A stretch of DNA of 64,000 nucleotides from Cognatishimia activa (GCF_026016445.1 NZ_CP096147.1:312501-376500); one strand, 5' to 3'; shown: positions 35,125 through 46,500, counted from the first letter of the stretch. Numbers and translations: made by a program. Notes: generated by a model not told the origin, from the sequence alone.

Positions 35125-37572
35125 TTAGAGAATGAAGTTGCTTTCGTCGAGATCATCGACATCAACTGATTTGAGGATCAGTTTATCGCCCGTCACCCCG
35201 CCGCTGAGCGCACTCAGATCAATTTCAGTGGCCCAGCCTTTGTCTTTCATAACGCCCTGAAGATCGCTGAACTCGACACCATAGGCCGATAGGTCAATTT
35301 GGTCGTGATCCACTTCAAAATCGTGGATCATATCCGACCCGTTGCCACCTGCGACAATGAAAGTATCGGCGTCATTGTCTCCACGCCATTGGCCGCCCCA
35401 CATATGATCATTGCCTGTGCCACCTTCGATGGTGTCTGATCCTGTGCCGCCAACCAATTTATCTCCACCCGCTCCGCCCAGGAGCACATCGTTGCCTGTG
35501 CCCCCTGCCAGGTAATCTCGCCCATCGCCGCCAGAAAGCATATCGTTTCCGGCCTCACCCTGGATTTTGTCTTCACCTTCTCCGCCGTGGGCGACGTCAT
35601 TTCCGGTTCCAGCATTGATGATGTCGCGTCCTTCGTCTCCAGAGAGGGTATCCTGCCCAGAGCCGCCATGCAGCGTGTCATCACCGGCGTTGCCATACAT
35701 TTCATCGTCGCCTGCACCGCCGCGCAGGTCATCATTGCCTCCGACTTCGGGCGCGAGTTCCGGATTGCGCAAAAGAACAGGGGCCTCTGCGTCGACTTCA
35801 GCGAAGGAGTCTGCGGATCGCGGGTCTACTGTGCCATCGTTTGATCCTGTGGATTGCGCCTCTGCCATGAATTCGGAATAGGCCTGACCGCTGTCCCAGT
35901 CGACATTCACTTTGAAAATAGCCCCTTGGCTATCGGTTGACGCTTCAAGATCGTGATCACCCCGGTTCAGCCCATAATAAAGGTTGCCATCACCGTCCAA
36001 GAACACGGCGCCATAGGCCCCCTTCGCCATACCGCTTTGCATTGTGTCGCCATAAAGCGTGCCTGTGATTGGCACTTCATCAAATTTGGGGGCCCCACCA
36101 TTTTCGACTTCACTCAGATCAATCTTAACGACTTTACCTGCCGCACCGTTCTTAGCCGGCGAAATAACAGCGTAAAAATTGCCGTCTTCAGAGTTGTAGG
36201 CGATGTCATACGTGCGATCTTTAAAGAGATCATTTTCAAGATCGAAATGCGTGATCTGTGGGTCGCCATTGGCATCTCGATTATCAACATCAACCACACT
36301 GATGCGATTTAGGCTGGATTGAAACGTCCATAGGTTGCCGTTGTCGTCAAAGTCGCCAACGTAGTCGCCGTAAAACCCATCGCCGACACGATAGGCTGCA
36401 CCTGAGGCGTCAATCATGACGATGTCAGTGGACTTTACGGCATTGCCAAGCGCATCCACGCCATTTGATTTCGCGATTCCATAAATCAGATCATCTTCGA
36501 CATTGAAGCCAACTGCGTTGATCTTGAAACCCGGAGAGGGGCCCACATCCACGTATTCCTTTGTCGTGGTATCAAAGCTTTTGAGCTGCCCATCTATGAC
36601 TTGATATAGCGTGGCTTGGCCCGGAGCGAACGCATCAACCGTGACGTTTTCTCCCGCAAGTTCGATACCCTTCTCGTAAGAAACCACCGGGCCGCTAAAG
36701 TCGTACTCTTGCCCGCCCGGAGCCGTTTCAATGGTGCGGAAGCTGAGCGATCCTTCATTACCAGTGCTTTGGACGTCAACTTCGAAGGTTTCATAGATAC
36801 CGGAAGAGGCTTCGACGACATCCACAACTTCGCCGTTCCAAAGAACTTCGACCTTGGCGCTCGAATGTCCTGCAGAGAGGTTTGCAGCCAGTTCAAATGA
36901 GATGGTGTAGGTTTCGCCCGGTTTAGTGTTTGCGGACTGGGAAATAATAGATTGACCATCCACATCGGTCATGGTCCAAGCACCGCTCTCCTCATATTGC
37001 TTGAATGACGTCATACCCTCAGAGCCATTCAGGATGTTACCGCTTTGCAAATCTCCATAGACTACGTCGTCGCCGTCGCCTGCATTCACGGTATCGTTGC
37101 CAAGACCGCCTTCCGCAAAATCGTTGCCCTCTTCCAGATTAACCAGATCGTCGCCGCTGCCCGCAAAGGCCTTATCGCTGCCTGTTCCGGCGTTGATCGT
37201 GTCATCCCCACCCCCAGAGTATAACGTGTCGTGTCCGCCATTCCCCAGAAGTACGTCGTCGCCTTTTCCGGTGCGTATTTCATCGTCAAAGGAACGGACC
37301 GAACCTAGATCGCTGATAACCACGGCTTCAGGGTCATAGATCCATTTGCCATCCACAAAGCTCCATTCATCGCCGACCATGTCACCGGCCGCGAGATCGT
37401 TGCCTTCCCCTGTGCTGATCGTGTCATCCCCGGCGTGACCATTGGCCTTGTCGACCGCGTCAAGTTGCTCTTGCAGCGTTTTGCCGTCGTCATTTTGATA
37501 ACCGTCAACAATTTGATCGTCTTCTTTTGAACCGATGAATTGACTGACATCAGGGTTTTTGGACTGCGGCAT
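35125..37572 (-). CDS. secreted RTX calcium-binding protein with internal beta-propeller-like region
   Basis: 815 residues, very acidic. RTX nonapeptide repeats (GGxGxDxLx type) occur in two blocks, about 98-170 and 611-728. Between them lie a jelly-roll-like segment (about 180-300, PGETYTISFELAANLS) and a region of about 280 residues with repeated DDxGxLWxF-like strands that reads as a beta-propeller. The end DADTFIVAGGNGSDMIHDF and the terminal DLDESNFIL are typical of type I secretion signals. No Sec signal peptide is present. Cotranscribed with its exporter and adaptor. No catalytic motif is visible; adhesion, biofilm or cell-surface function is a guess. Confidence 0.9.
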   Translation of the reverse strand: MPQSKNPDVSQFIGSKEDDQIVDGYQNDDGKTLQEQLDAVDKANGHAGDDTISTGEGNDLAAGDMVGDEWSFVDGKWIYDPEAVVISDLGSVRSFDDEIRTGKGDDVLLGNGGHDTLYSGGGDDTINAGTGSDKAFAGSGDDLVNLEEGNDFAEGGLGNDTVNAGDGDDVVYGDLQSGNILNGSEGMTSFKQYEESGAWTMTDVDGQSIISQSANTKPGETYTISFELAANLSAGHSSAKVEVLWNGEVVDVVEASSGIYETFEVDVQSTGNEGSLSFRTIETAPGGQEYDFSGPVVSYEKGIELAGENVTVDAFAPGQATLYQVIDGQLKSFDTTTKEYVDVGPSPGFKINAVGFNVEDDLIYGIAKSNGVDALGNAVKSTDIVMIDASGAAYRVGDGFYGDYVGDFDDNGNLWTFQSSLNRISVVDVDNRDANGDPQITHFDLENDLFKDRTYDIAYNSEDGNFYAVISPAKNGAAGKVVKIDLSEVENGGAPKFDEVPITGTLYGDTMQSGMAKGAYGAVFLDGDGNLYYGLNRGDHDLEASTDSQGAIFKVNVDWDSGQAYSEFMAEAQSTGSNDGTVDPRSADSFAEVDAEAPVLLRNPELAPEVGGNDDLRGGAGDDEMYGNAGDDTLHGGSGQDTLSGDEGRDIINAGTGNDVAHGGEGEDKIQGEAGNDMLSGGDGRDYLAGGTGNDVLLGGAGGDKLVGGTGSDTIEGGTGNDHMWGGQWRGDNDADTFIVAGGNGSDMIHDFEVDHDQIDLSAYGVEFSDLQGVMKDKGWATEIDLSALSGGVTGDKLILKSVDVDDLDESNFIL

Positions 37573-38006
37573 AGCGGGCTCCTCATGGCAACGATGACTG
37601 AGATAAAAGCCATATCCAGAAGGAGTTAATGCTCTGATATGATATGCAGAAATCAGTGCTTCTGGTTAATGTTTACTTACCTCCAGTGCACGTGCAGGTT
37701 CCCGCAAGAGCCTGTCTCTTTCTTCTCGGTTTGGCTAAACGAAGTGAAGCTGGTTTTCAGGTTTCACCTCTCCCGCAAAGCCCATTTGCGATATTCACTC
37801 AGACTTCGGATGCTGATTTATTCGCTTCCAGCTAGAAAGGCGTTATAAAGCGCTACTTCCAAGGTTCACCAATATGGTTCTTGGATTCGACTTGCATGCC
37901 AATAATGTTTGGTATACCACCGCATACAGCTAGCTTGTCCCAGCGCGCAAAAGCATTCTGCGACCCTGAGTTCAAGCGTTTTGGAAACTGATACCCCGGG
38001 ATCGTC
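37573..38006. other. divergent intergenic region, RTX gene / acnB
   Basis: 434 bases without a convincing gene. Short plus-strand frames of 60-70 codons show no motif. Both the RTX operon (minus) and acnB (plus) need promoters here. A perfect 10-base palindrome lies at 37910-37919. No RNA gene was recognised. Confidence 0.5.
37910..37919. promoter_or_regulatory. palindrome TGGTATACCA upstream of acnB
   Basis: A perfect 10-base inverted repeat lies 88 bases before the acnB start. GntR-family operators often have this TGGT-x2-ACCA form, so it may be a regulator site; a single short palindrome can arise by chance. Confidence 0.3.
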
Positions 38007-40802
38007 ATGAGCTTGTACACTGATTACCTCTCCGAGATTGAAACGCGCAAAGGCGAAGGCCTGAGCCCAAAGCCGATCGATGACGGCGCGCTGACTGCTG
38101 AGATCATTGAGCAGATCAAAGACACTGGCAACGAACATCGCGAAGCGTCTCTGAACTTCTTTATCTATAACACACTGCCAGGAACCACGGGTGCAGCAGG
38201 TGTGAAAGCGGCTTTCCTGAAGGACATCATTTTGGGCAACGCCGGTGTGGAAGAAATCACACCGACTTACGCGTTTGAGCTGCTGTCCCACATGAAGGGC
38301 GGTCCTTCTATCGACGTCCTTCTGGATCTGGCTCTCGGCGACAACGACGCGATTGCCAAAGAGGCAGCGGAAGTTTTGAAGACCCAAGTCTATCTGTACG
38401 ATGCTGATATGGCACGCCTGAAAGAGGCATTGGACGCTGGCAGCGCCATCGCGAAAGACGTTTTGGAAAGCTACGCGAAAGCGGAGTTCTTCACCAAGCT
38501 GCCGAAGGTCGAAGAAGAGATCAAAATCGTGACTTATGTCGCGGGCGAAGGGGATATCTCGACCGATTTGCTATCTCCGGGCAACCAAGCGCACTCACGT
38601 GCGGACCGCGAGCTGCACGGCAAATGCATGATGTCAGAGCAAGCGCAAAAAGAAATTGAGGCGCTGAAACTGAAACATCCGGATGCTCGCGTTATGCTGG
38701 TGGCAGAAAAAGGCACCATGGGTGTTGGCTCTTCCCGTATGTCCGGCATCAACAACGTGGCGCTGTGGACGGGTAAGCAGGCTTCCAAATACGTTCCATT
38801 TGTGAACTACGCTCCAATCGTTGCGGGCACCAATGGCATCTCTCCGATCTTCCTGACAACCGTAGGTGTGACCGGCGGCATCGGCATCGACCTGAAAAAC
38901 TGGGTCAAGAAAACCGACGAAGACGGCAACCCGATTCTGAACAACGATGGCAATCCAGTCCTGGAAGAGAAATACTCCGTTAAGACTGGCACGGTTCTGA
39001 AGATCAACACAAAAGAGAAGAAGCTTTATAACGAAGACGGCGACAAGGAACTTGTCGGTCTGGAAAGCTCCTTCACTCCGCAAAAGCTTGAGTTCATCAA
39101 AGCTGGTGGGTCCTACGCGATTGTCTTCGGTAAGAAACTGCAGACATTTGCAGCAGAAGCTCTGGGCGTTGAGCTGAAGTCTGCTTTCGCGCCGTCCAAG
39201 GAAATTCACAACGAAGGTCAGGGTCTGACTGCTGTTGAGAAAATCTTCAACCGTAACGCGCTGGGCGTAAAAACCGACAAAGCACTGCACGCAGGTTCTG
39301 ACGTGCGTGTACGTGTGGACATCGTTGGTTCCCAAGACACCACCGGCCTGATGACCATGCAGGAACTGGAAGCCATGGCGGCGACTGTTGTGTCTCCTGC
39401 CGTTGATGGTGCTTACCAGTCTGGCTGTCACACAGCCTCTGTTTGGGACCTGAAAGCGCAAGCCAACACCCCGCGCCTGATGAAGTTTATGAACGACTTC
39501 GGTCTGGTCACTGGCCGTGACCCGAAAGGCGTCTATCACCCGATGACCGACGTTATTCACAAGGTGCTGAACGACATCACCGTGGATGACCGCGCGATCA
39601 TCATCGGTGGCGACAGCCACACTCGTATGTCCAAAGGGGTGGCCTTCGGTGCTGACTCCGGTACCGTGGCGCTGGCACTGGCAACCGGTGAGGCGTCTAT
39701 GCCGATCCCAGAGTCTGTGAAAGTGACCTTCAGGGGCCAGATGGCGGACCACATGGACTTCCGTGATGTTGTGCACGCCACACAGCTGCAGATGCTTGAG
39801 CAAAATGCAGGTGAAAACGTCTTCCAAGGTCGCGTGATCGAAGTGCACATTGGCACTCTGCTGGCAGACCAAGCCTTTACCTTCACTGACTGGACCGCAG
39901 AAATGAAGGCGAAAGCCTCTGTCTGTATCTCCAACGATGAAACCCTGATCGGCTCTCTGGAACTGGCGAAGAGCCGCATCCAGATCATGATCGACAAAGG
40001 CATGGAGCATGAAAACGGCACGCTGGCATCCCTGATTGCCATTGCTGACAAGCGCATCTCGGAAATCAAATCCGGTGAAGTGCCAGCCCTGACACCAGAT
40101 GCGGATGCGAAATACTTCGCTGAGGTTGTGGTTGATCTGGACCAGATCGTAGAACCAATGATCGCTGACCCAGACGTGAACAACGCGGACGTGTCCAAGC
40201 GGTACACCCACGACACCATCCGTCCGATCTCCTTCTACAAGGCAGAGAAGAAAGTGGATCTGGGCTTTGTTGGCTCCTGCATGGTTCACAAAGGCGACAT
40301 CAAGATCGTGGCACAAATGCTGCGCAACCTTGAAGCAGCCAACGGCAAAGTTGAGTTTGAAGCACCACTCGTGGTCACTGCTCCGACCTACAACATCATC
40401 GATGAGTTGAAGGAAGAGGGCGATTGGGAAGTTCTGCAGAAGTACTCTGGCTTTGAGTTCGACGATGCAGCGCCAAAGCAGGTTGCACGTACCGAGTACG
40501 ACAACATCCTCTATCTGGAACGTCCTGGCTGTAACCTCTGCATGGGTAACCAAGAAAAGGCAGCCAAAGGCGACACCGTTCTGGCAACCTCCACACGCCT
40601 CTTCCAGGGTCGTGTTGTGGCTGACTTGCCTGAGAAAAAAGGCGAATCCCTGCTGGCGTCCACACCAGTTGTTGTTCTCGCGGCAATTCTGGGCCGAACC
40701 CCAACTCTGGAAGAGTACAAGGTTGCTGTTGAAGGCATCGACCTGACCAAATTTGCACCTCCAGTGCAGAAGCCGTTTGATACGAAGTCCGTACACTTCT
40801 AA
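38007..40802 (+). CDS. acnB: aconitate hydratase B / 2-methylisocitrate dehydratase
   Basis: 931 residues, the size of AcnB. It interconverts citrate and isocitrate through cis-aconitate in the TCA cycle and can also handle 2-methylisocitrate. Seen: an N-terminal HEAT-like domain (about 1-155), the swivel domain, and the catalytic core with the three [4Fe-4S] cysteines Cys474 (SGCHTASVWD), Cys842 and Cys845 (GCNLCMGNQ). Conserved segments GTMGVGSSRMSG and GGDSHTRMSKG are intact. Codon use is strongly biased, fitting a highly expressed gene. It is a single-gene unit ended by a clear terminator. Confidence 0.97.
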   Translation: MSLYTDYLSEIETRKGEGLSPKPIDDGALTAEIIEQIKDTGNEHREASLNFFIYNTLPGTTGAAGVKAAFLKDIILGNAGVEEITPTYAFELLSHMKGGPSIDVLLDLALGDNDAIAKEAAEVLKTQVYLYDADMARLKEALDAGSAIAKDVLESYAKAEFFTKLPKVEEEIKIVTYVAGEGDISTDLLSPGNQAHSRADRELHGKCMMSEQAQKEIEALKLKHPDARVMLVAEKGTMGVGSSRMSGINNVALWTGKQASKYVPFVNYAPIVAGTNGISPIFLTTVGVTGGIGIDLKNWVKKTDEDGNPILNNDGNPVLEEKYSVKTGTVLKINTKEKKLYNEDGDKELVGLESSFTPQKLEFIKAGGSYAIVFGKKLQTFAAEALGVELKSAFAPSKEIHNEGQGLTAVEKIFNRNALGVKTDKALHAGSDVRVRVDIVGSQDTTGLMTMQELEAMAATVVSPAVDGAYQSGCHTASVWDLKAQANTPRLMKFMNDFGLVTGRDPKGVYHPMTDVIHKVLNDITVDDRAIIIGGDSHTRMSKGVAFGADSGTVALALATGEASMPIPESVKVTFRGQMADHMDFRDVVHATQLQMLEQNAGENVFQGRVIEVHIGTLLADQAFTFTDWTAEMKAKASVCISNDETLIGSLELAKSRIQIMIDKGMEHENGTLASLIAIADKRISEIKSGEVPALTPDADAKYFAEVVVDLDQIVEPMIADPDVNNADVSKRYTHDTIRPISFYKAEKKVDLGFVGSCMVHKGDIKIVAQMLRNLEAANGKVEFEAPLVVTAPTYNIIDELKEEGDWEVLQKYSGFEFDDAAPKQVARTEYDNILYLERPGCNLCMGNQEKAAKGDTVLATSTRLFQGRVVADLPEKKGESLLASTPVVVLAAILGRTPTLEEYKVAVEGIDLTKFAPPVQKPFDTKSVHF

Positions 40803-40828
40803 GAAGACGTGCTTTAGAAATAGAAAAG

Positions 40829-40854
40829 GCCGCGACAGTGTCGCGGGCTTTTTT
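40829..40854 (+). terminator. rho-independent terminator of acnB
   Basis: A seven-pair GC-rich stem (CCGCGAC with GTCGCGG) with a three-base loop AGT is followed by a six-base T-run. It lies 27 bases after the acnB stop and also separates it from the convergent lpd gene. Confidence 0.85.
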
Positions 40855-40871
40855 CGTTTATTCTTATTTAT

Positions 40872-42230
40872 TTAGATGTGCAGCACGTGCCCAAGTGCTT
40901 TCAGGCAAGCCTCTTGCAGACCCTCTGACTGGGTCGGATGCGCGTGAATGGTCGCCCCGATGTCCTCTAGGCAGGCCCCCATCTCGATCGCGAGGGAGAA
41001 GGCCGCCGAAAGCTCCGACATCTGCGCGCCAACCGCTTGAATGCCCATCACCGCGTGATCGCTTTCACGCCAGACGACGCGGATAAAACCATCTTCACGT
41101 TCGCAGGTCATCGCCCGGCCATTGGCCATGAAGGGGAATTCGCTGGATTTGGTGCCTTCGATCTCTCCGGGCAGCGCGCCGCAGGTGACGATCTCAGGAT
41201 CAGTAAAGCAAACCGCCGGTATGGCCTGCTTGTCCCACTCCACCGCATGGCCCGCGATATGTTCTGCGACCATCTCACCCTGCGCCATAGCGCGGTGAGC
41301 CAGCATCGGCTCACCCGTCACATCGCCAATCGCGTAGATGCCGCGCATAGAGGTCTGGCAGGTCTTGTCGATGCGAATGAAAGGACCGTCCAATGTCAGA
41401 GCCAGTTCTTCGACGCCAATGCCTTGGGTGCGCGGACGGCGGCCGACTGTGACCAGTACTTTTTCGGCCGCAACCGCACCTTGATCGGTCATCAATGTAC
41501 CGCCTTCAAAGCCTTCTGCTTTGGTTGCGGCCATGACCGTGACGCCAAGCGCATCAAGCCGCTTCTTCACAGGTGTTGTGAGCGGTTTGTCGTAAGTTGG
41601 CAGAATGCGATCTTCTGCTTCAACCACGGTGACCTTGCTGCCGAGCTTGGCAAAAGCTGTGCCGAGTTCCAGCCCGATGTAACCGCCACCAACAACCGCC
41701 AGAGTTTTTGGCACTTCGGTCAGAGCCAGGGCTTCGGTGGAGGAAAGAATATCGCCGCCAAATGGCAGGAACGGTAGTTCCACCGGTGCCGACCCCGATG
41801 CAATCACAATGTGCTCTGCCCGGATTTGAATGTCTTTGCCGTCCTGCGTGACGGCAACTGTTTTGCCGTCCAAGAACCGGGCACAGCCCTCGACAAACCG
41901 AGCGCCTGCCTTCTTCATCAGACCCGCTACGCCAGAGTTCAGACGCGCGACGATACCGTCTTTCCAGTCGATGGTTTTGCCCAAATCGATGGTGGCAGGG
42001 GCAGCCGAGATACCAAGGGGACCATCGTTCGCAGCCGTAATGCGGTGGAATTCTTCGGCCGCGTGGATCAGCGCCTTGGAGGGGATACAGCCCACATTAA
42101 GGCATGTGCCACCCGGTTTGCTTTCATCCACAACGATGGTGTCGATCCCCAACTGACCCGCTCGAATGGCGCAGACATAGCCGCCCGGGCCCGCACCGAT
42201 AATCAGCAATTTGCATTTCAGATCGGTCAT
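40872..42230 (-). CDS. lpdA: dihydrolipoyl dehydrogenase (E3 of 2-oxoacid dehydrogenase complex)
   Basis: 452 residues. FAD-binding GAGPGGYVCAIRAGQLG, redox-active disulfide Cys43-Cys48 (GGTCLNVGCIPSKAL), NAD-binding VVGGGYIGLELG and the C-terminal His-Pro-Thr base motif (HAHPTQSE) are all present. It reoxidises the dihydrolipoyl groups of E2 with NAD. It is the last gene of an E1alpha-E1beta-E2-E3 operon and adjoins the E2 stop without a gap, so it serves the branched-chain complex rather than pyruvate dehydrogenase. Confidence 0.95.
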   Translation of the reverse strand: MTDLKCKLLIIGAGPGGYVCAIRAGQLGIDTIVVDESKPGGTCLNVGCIPSKALIHAAEEFHRITAANDGPLGISAAPATIDLGKTIDWKDGIVARLNSGVAGLMKKAGARFVEGCARFLDGKTVAVTQDGKDIQIRAEHIVIASGSAPVELPFLPFGGDILSSTEALALTEVPKTLAVVGGGYIGLELGTAFAKLGSKVTVVEAEDRILPTYDKPLTTPVKKRLDALGVTVMAATKAEGFEGGTLMTDQGAVAAEKVLVTVGRRPRTQGIGVEELALTLDGPFIRIDKTCQTSMRGIYAIGDVTGEPMLAHRAMAQGEMVAEHIAGHAVEWDKQAIPAVCFTDPEIVTCGALPGEIEGTKSSEFPFMANGRAMTCEREDGFIRVVWRESDHAVMGIQAVGAQMSELSAAFSLAIEMGACLEDIGATIHAHPTQSEGLQEACLKALGHVLHI

Positions 42231-43499
42231 TTAGCCCTCCACGAACAGCATGGCTGGGTTTTCCAGCAGCGTTTTCAGTTTTTGTACAAACACGGCGGCG
42301 TCCCAGCCGTCGATGACGCGGTGGTCGAAAGAGCAAGAGATGTTCATCATCTTGCGCGGTTGAAATTGCTGGCCGTCCCAAACCGGGCGCACCTGCATTT
42401 TGTTCACACCGACAATCGCCACCTCAGGGTGGTTGATGATCGGGGTTGTCGCCAATGCCCCAAGCGGACCAAGCGATGTGATTGTGATGGTGCCGCCCTG
42501 CAGCTCATCCCGTTTGATCGAGCCTTCACGCGCAGCTTCGGCCAAACGGGTCAGCTCTGCTGCATTGTCCCAAAGGCTGCCTGCTTCGGCGTGGTGGATC
42601 ACCGGCACGTTCAGACCATTTGGCGTCTGCGTGGCGACGCCAACATGCACCCCACCGTGACGGTAGATCACGCCAGCCTCATCGTCATACCGCGCGTTCA
42701 GATCAGGTTGTTCGCGCACCGCTTCGACAATGGCGCGCATCAGGAAAGGCAGGATCGTGAGCTTTGGACGTTCACCCTTATGCTTGCCGTTCAACGCAGT
42801 GCGCAGGTTGTCGAGCGCCTCCATCTCCACCTCTTCGACGATGGTGATGTGTGGGATCTGGCGTTTCGAGAGCTGCATCTTTTCCGCGATCTTGCGACGC
42901 ATGCCGATCACGCGGATTTCCTCAACGCCGGTGTTTGCTGAGCGTGTCACACCCCCTTGCTGAATGCCGCCCGAGGCGATCCAGTGATCCAGATCGTTCT
43001 GGCTGATGCGACCCGCCGGACCTGATCCCGGTACCTGGCGCAGATCGATGCCTTCTTCACGCGCCCGGGCGCGTACAGAAGGCGACGCCAATGGCTTTGT
43101 GCCCTTCGCGCGGTTCACAGGTTTTCCAGCAGGCGCCGTTGGCGCCAGTTTTGCAGTCTCAACCGGCGCGGAAATAGCTGGTTCAGCCTTTGGTGCGGGT
43201 TCCGGCTCTGCAACTGGGGCAGGGGCCTCAGCAGCACCTTCAACCTCATTGCCTTCACCTTCCACTTCAATGCGGATCAGGACCGCGCCCACCGCCATCA
43301 ACTCTCCGATCTCGCCGCCAAGCTCGACCACTTTTCCATCCACCGAAGACGGCACTTCCACCGCGGCCTTGTCGGTCATCACAACAGCCAGAACATCGTC
43401 TTCTTTCACGATGTCACCGGGTTTGACGCTCCATTCTGTCAGTTCAGCTTCAGCGATGCCTTCCCCAATGTCGGGCAAACGGATTGCATGAATTCCCAT
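42231..43499 (-). CDS. bkdB: branched-chain 2-oxoacid dehydrogenase E2 (dihydrolipoyl acyltransferase)
   Basis: 422 residues in the classical order: lipoyl domain (about 2-78, lipoylated Lys44 in MTDKAAVEVPS), an Ala/Pro-rich linker, the peripheral subunit-binding domain (about 138-172, SPSVRARAREEGIDLRQVPGSG), and the catalytic acyltransferase domain ending with the active-site motif FDHRVIDGWDAAVF. One lipoyl domain is usual for the branched-chain complex. It accepts isobutyryl, isovaleryl or 2-methylbutyryl groups from E1 and passes them to CoA. Flanked closely by E1beta and E3. Confidence 0.94.
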   Translation of the reverse strand: MGIHAIRLPDIGEGIAEAELTEWSVKPGDIVKEDDVLAVVMTDKAAVEVPSSVDGKVVELGGEIGELMAVGAVLIRIEVEGEGNEVEGAAEAPAPVAEPEPAPKAEPAISAPVETAKLAPTAPAGKPVNRAKGTKPLASPSVRARAREEGIDLRQVPGSGPAGRISQNDLDHWIASGGIQQGGVTRSANTGVEEIRVIGMRRKIAEKMQLSKRQIPHITIVEEVEMEALDNLRTALNGKHKGERPKLTILPFLMRAIVEAVREQPDLNARYDDEAGVIYRHGGVHVGVATQTPNGLNVPVIHHAEAGSLWDNAAELTRLAEAAREGSIKRDELQGGTITITSLGPLGALATTPIINHPEVAIVGVNKMQVRPVWDGQQFQPRKMMNISCSFDHRVIDGWDAAVFVQKLKTLLENPAMLFVEG

Positions 43500-43502
43500 G
43501 GC

Positions 43503-44516
43503 TTAATCCTCCATGACTTTTTTCAACGCCTCGCCAACGCGGGCAGGGCCGGGGAAGTATTCCCATTCTTGAGCGTGCGGATAGGGCGTGTCCCATCCTG
43601 TGACGCGGATCATTGGCGCTTCGAGGTGGTAGAAACAGCTTTCCTGCACGAGGCTCATCAGCTCAGCGCCATAGCCACAGGTGCGTGTGGCTTCATGCAC
43701 GATCACGCAGCGGCCGGTTTTCTTGACGGACTCCGTAATGGTGTCGAGATCAATTGGCAGCAGAGAGCGCAGGTCGATCACTTCTGCATCGACGCCAGAT
43801 TCTTCAGCCGCGGCTTCTGCCACATAGACCATTGTGCCATAGGTTAGCACGGTCACGTCGGAGCCTTCACGAGTGATCTTGGCTTTTCCAATGGGCACGA
43901 TCTCGTCACCATCTGGCACGTCGCCAAGGTCATGTTTCTTCCAGGAGGTCAGCGGTTTTTCGTGATGGCCATCAAATGGGCCGTTGTAGAGCCGCTTTGG
44001 TTCCAGAAAAATCACGGGATCAGGGTCCGCGATGGATGCGAGCAACAGACCTTTGGCGTCAATCGGGTTGGACGGGATCACAACCTTCAGGCCTGACACA
44101 TGAGTAAAGATCGCTTCGGGACTTTGGCTGTGGGTTTGGCCGCCAAATATACCACCGCCTGTGGGCATACGGATTACTATTGGACAGGTGAAGTCACCGT
44201 TGGAGCGATGCCGCAGTCGCGCCGCCTCGGAGACGATCTGGTCAAAGGCTGGATAAACATAGTCCGCGAACTGGATTTCGATGAGCGGTTTCAACCCGTA
44301 GGCCGCCATGCCGATCGCTGTGCCCACAATGCCGCTTTCGTTGATCGGCGCATCGAAGCAGCGGCTTTTGCCATATTTCTGTTGTAGGCCTGCTGTGCAG
44401 CGGAAGACCCCGCCGAAGAACCCCACGTCTTCACCAAATACAACCACTTTGTCGTCGGCCTCCATCGCCACATCATGTGCGTCGCGGATGGCTTCAATCA
44501 TCGTCATTTTTGCCAT
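43503..44516 (-). CDS. bkdA2: branched-chain 2-oxoacid dehydrogenase E1 beta subunit
   Basis: 337 residues. The transketolase-like pyrimidine-binding domain begins with MTMIEAIRDAHDVAMEADDKV and VFGEDVGFFGGVFR; the C-terminal domain holds DLRSLLPIDLDTI. The product pairs with the alpha subunit to form the thiamine-diphosphate E1 enzyme that decarboxylates 2-oxoisovalerate, 2-oxoisocaproate and 2-oxo-3-methylvalerate. The gene lies three bases after the alpha gene and three before E2. Confidence 0.94.
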   Translation of the reverse strand: MAKMTMIEAIRDAHDVAMEADDKVVVFGEDVGFFGGVFRCTAGLQQKYGKSRCFDAPINESGIVGTAIGMAAYGLKPLIEIQFADYVYPAFDQIVSEAARLRHRSNGDFTCPIVIRMPTGGGIFGGQTHSQSPEAIFTHVSGLKVVIPSNPIDAKGLLLASIADPDPVIFLEPKRLYNGPFDGHHEKPLTSWKKHDLGDVPDGDEIVPIGKAKITREGSDVTVLTYGTMVYVAEAAAEESGVDAEVIDLRSLLPIDLDTITESVKKTGRCVIVHEATRTCGYGAELMSLVQESCFYHLEAPMIRVTGWDTPYPHAQEWEYFPGPARVGEALKKVMED

Positions 44517-44519
44517 GGC

Positions 44520-46000
<1,481 letters not shown>

Positions 46001-46462
46001 GTGAGTATCACCACAGACCGAGTCGACAGAGAGATTATACGCGCTCTGGAAGAAGATGGACGAATGTCGTTGGTTCAGCTCGCCGACCGTGTTGGTTTGT
46101 CCGCGACACCTTGCAAACGCCGGTTGGCGCGATTGGAGGAAAGTGGCCTGATTGCAGGCTACTCTGCACGGATCGACCGAAAGGCAGCAGGGTTTGGGAT
46201 CACCGCTTTCGTATCTGTCGAACTTGAGCGACAGGATACCGACAAGATCGCGGAGTTTCAGCGCCAGGTGGCGCATTTCGAAGAGGTTGTGACCGGGACT
46301 TTGATGACAGGTGCGCAGGATTTCCTCTTGGAGGTGGCTGTTGAAAGTCTCGAAGAGTTTGAAACCTTCCTACAGACCAAATTAATGCGACTGCCAGGAT
46401 TGCGCGTTGTGCGCTCCCGCTTTGCACTGCGCCGTTTCATTAACCGGACCCGCGTACCCTAG
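46001..46462 (+). CDS. bkdR: Lrp/AsnC family regulator (BkdR-like)
   Basis: 153 residues from a GTG at 46001. The N-terminal helix-turn-helix (about 6-50, DRVDREIIRALEEDGRMSLVQLADRVGLSATPCKRRLARLEESG) is followed by a RAM ligand-binding domain (about 65-145) with VTGTLMTGAQDFLLEV. It is divergent from the branched-chain dehydrogenase operon, exactly as bkdR is in pseudomonads, so it probably activates that operon in response to branched-chain amino acids. The symbol rests on this context. Confidence 0.88.
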   Translation: MSITTDRVDREIIRALEEDGRMSLVQLADRVGLSATPCKRRLARLEESGLIAGYSARIDRKAAGFGITAFVSVELERQDTDKIAEFQRQVAHFEEVVTGTLMTGAQDFLLEVAVESLEEFETFLQTKLMRLPGLRVVRSRFALRRFINRTRVP

Positions 46463-46500
46463 AGACGCCCAGTGCTACCATTTCTCTAAGCCAAATATAA

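Noticed and set aside
35400..37300. Regularly spaced short DNA repeats that could suggest a CRISPR or satellite array
   Set aside because: They are codon-level traces of the GGxGxD protein repeats of the RTX gene, with no conserved non-coding repeat and spacer pattern.
38634..40796. 720-codon open frame antisense to acnB
   Set aside because: It mirrors a strongly codon-biased gene with all iron-sulfur motifs intact; the antisense translation has no recognisable domain and is rich in Cys, His and Val as expected for such shadows.
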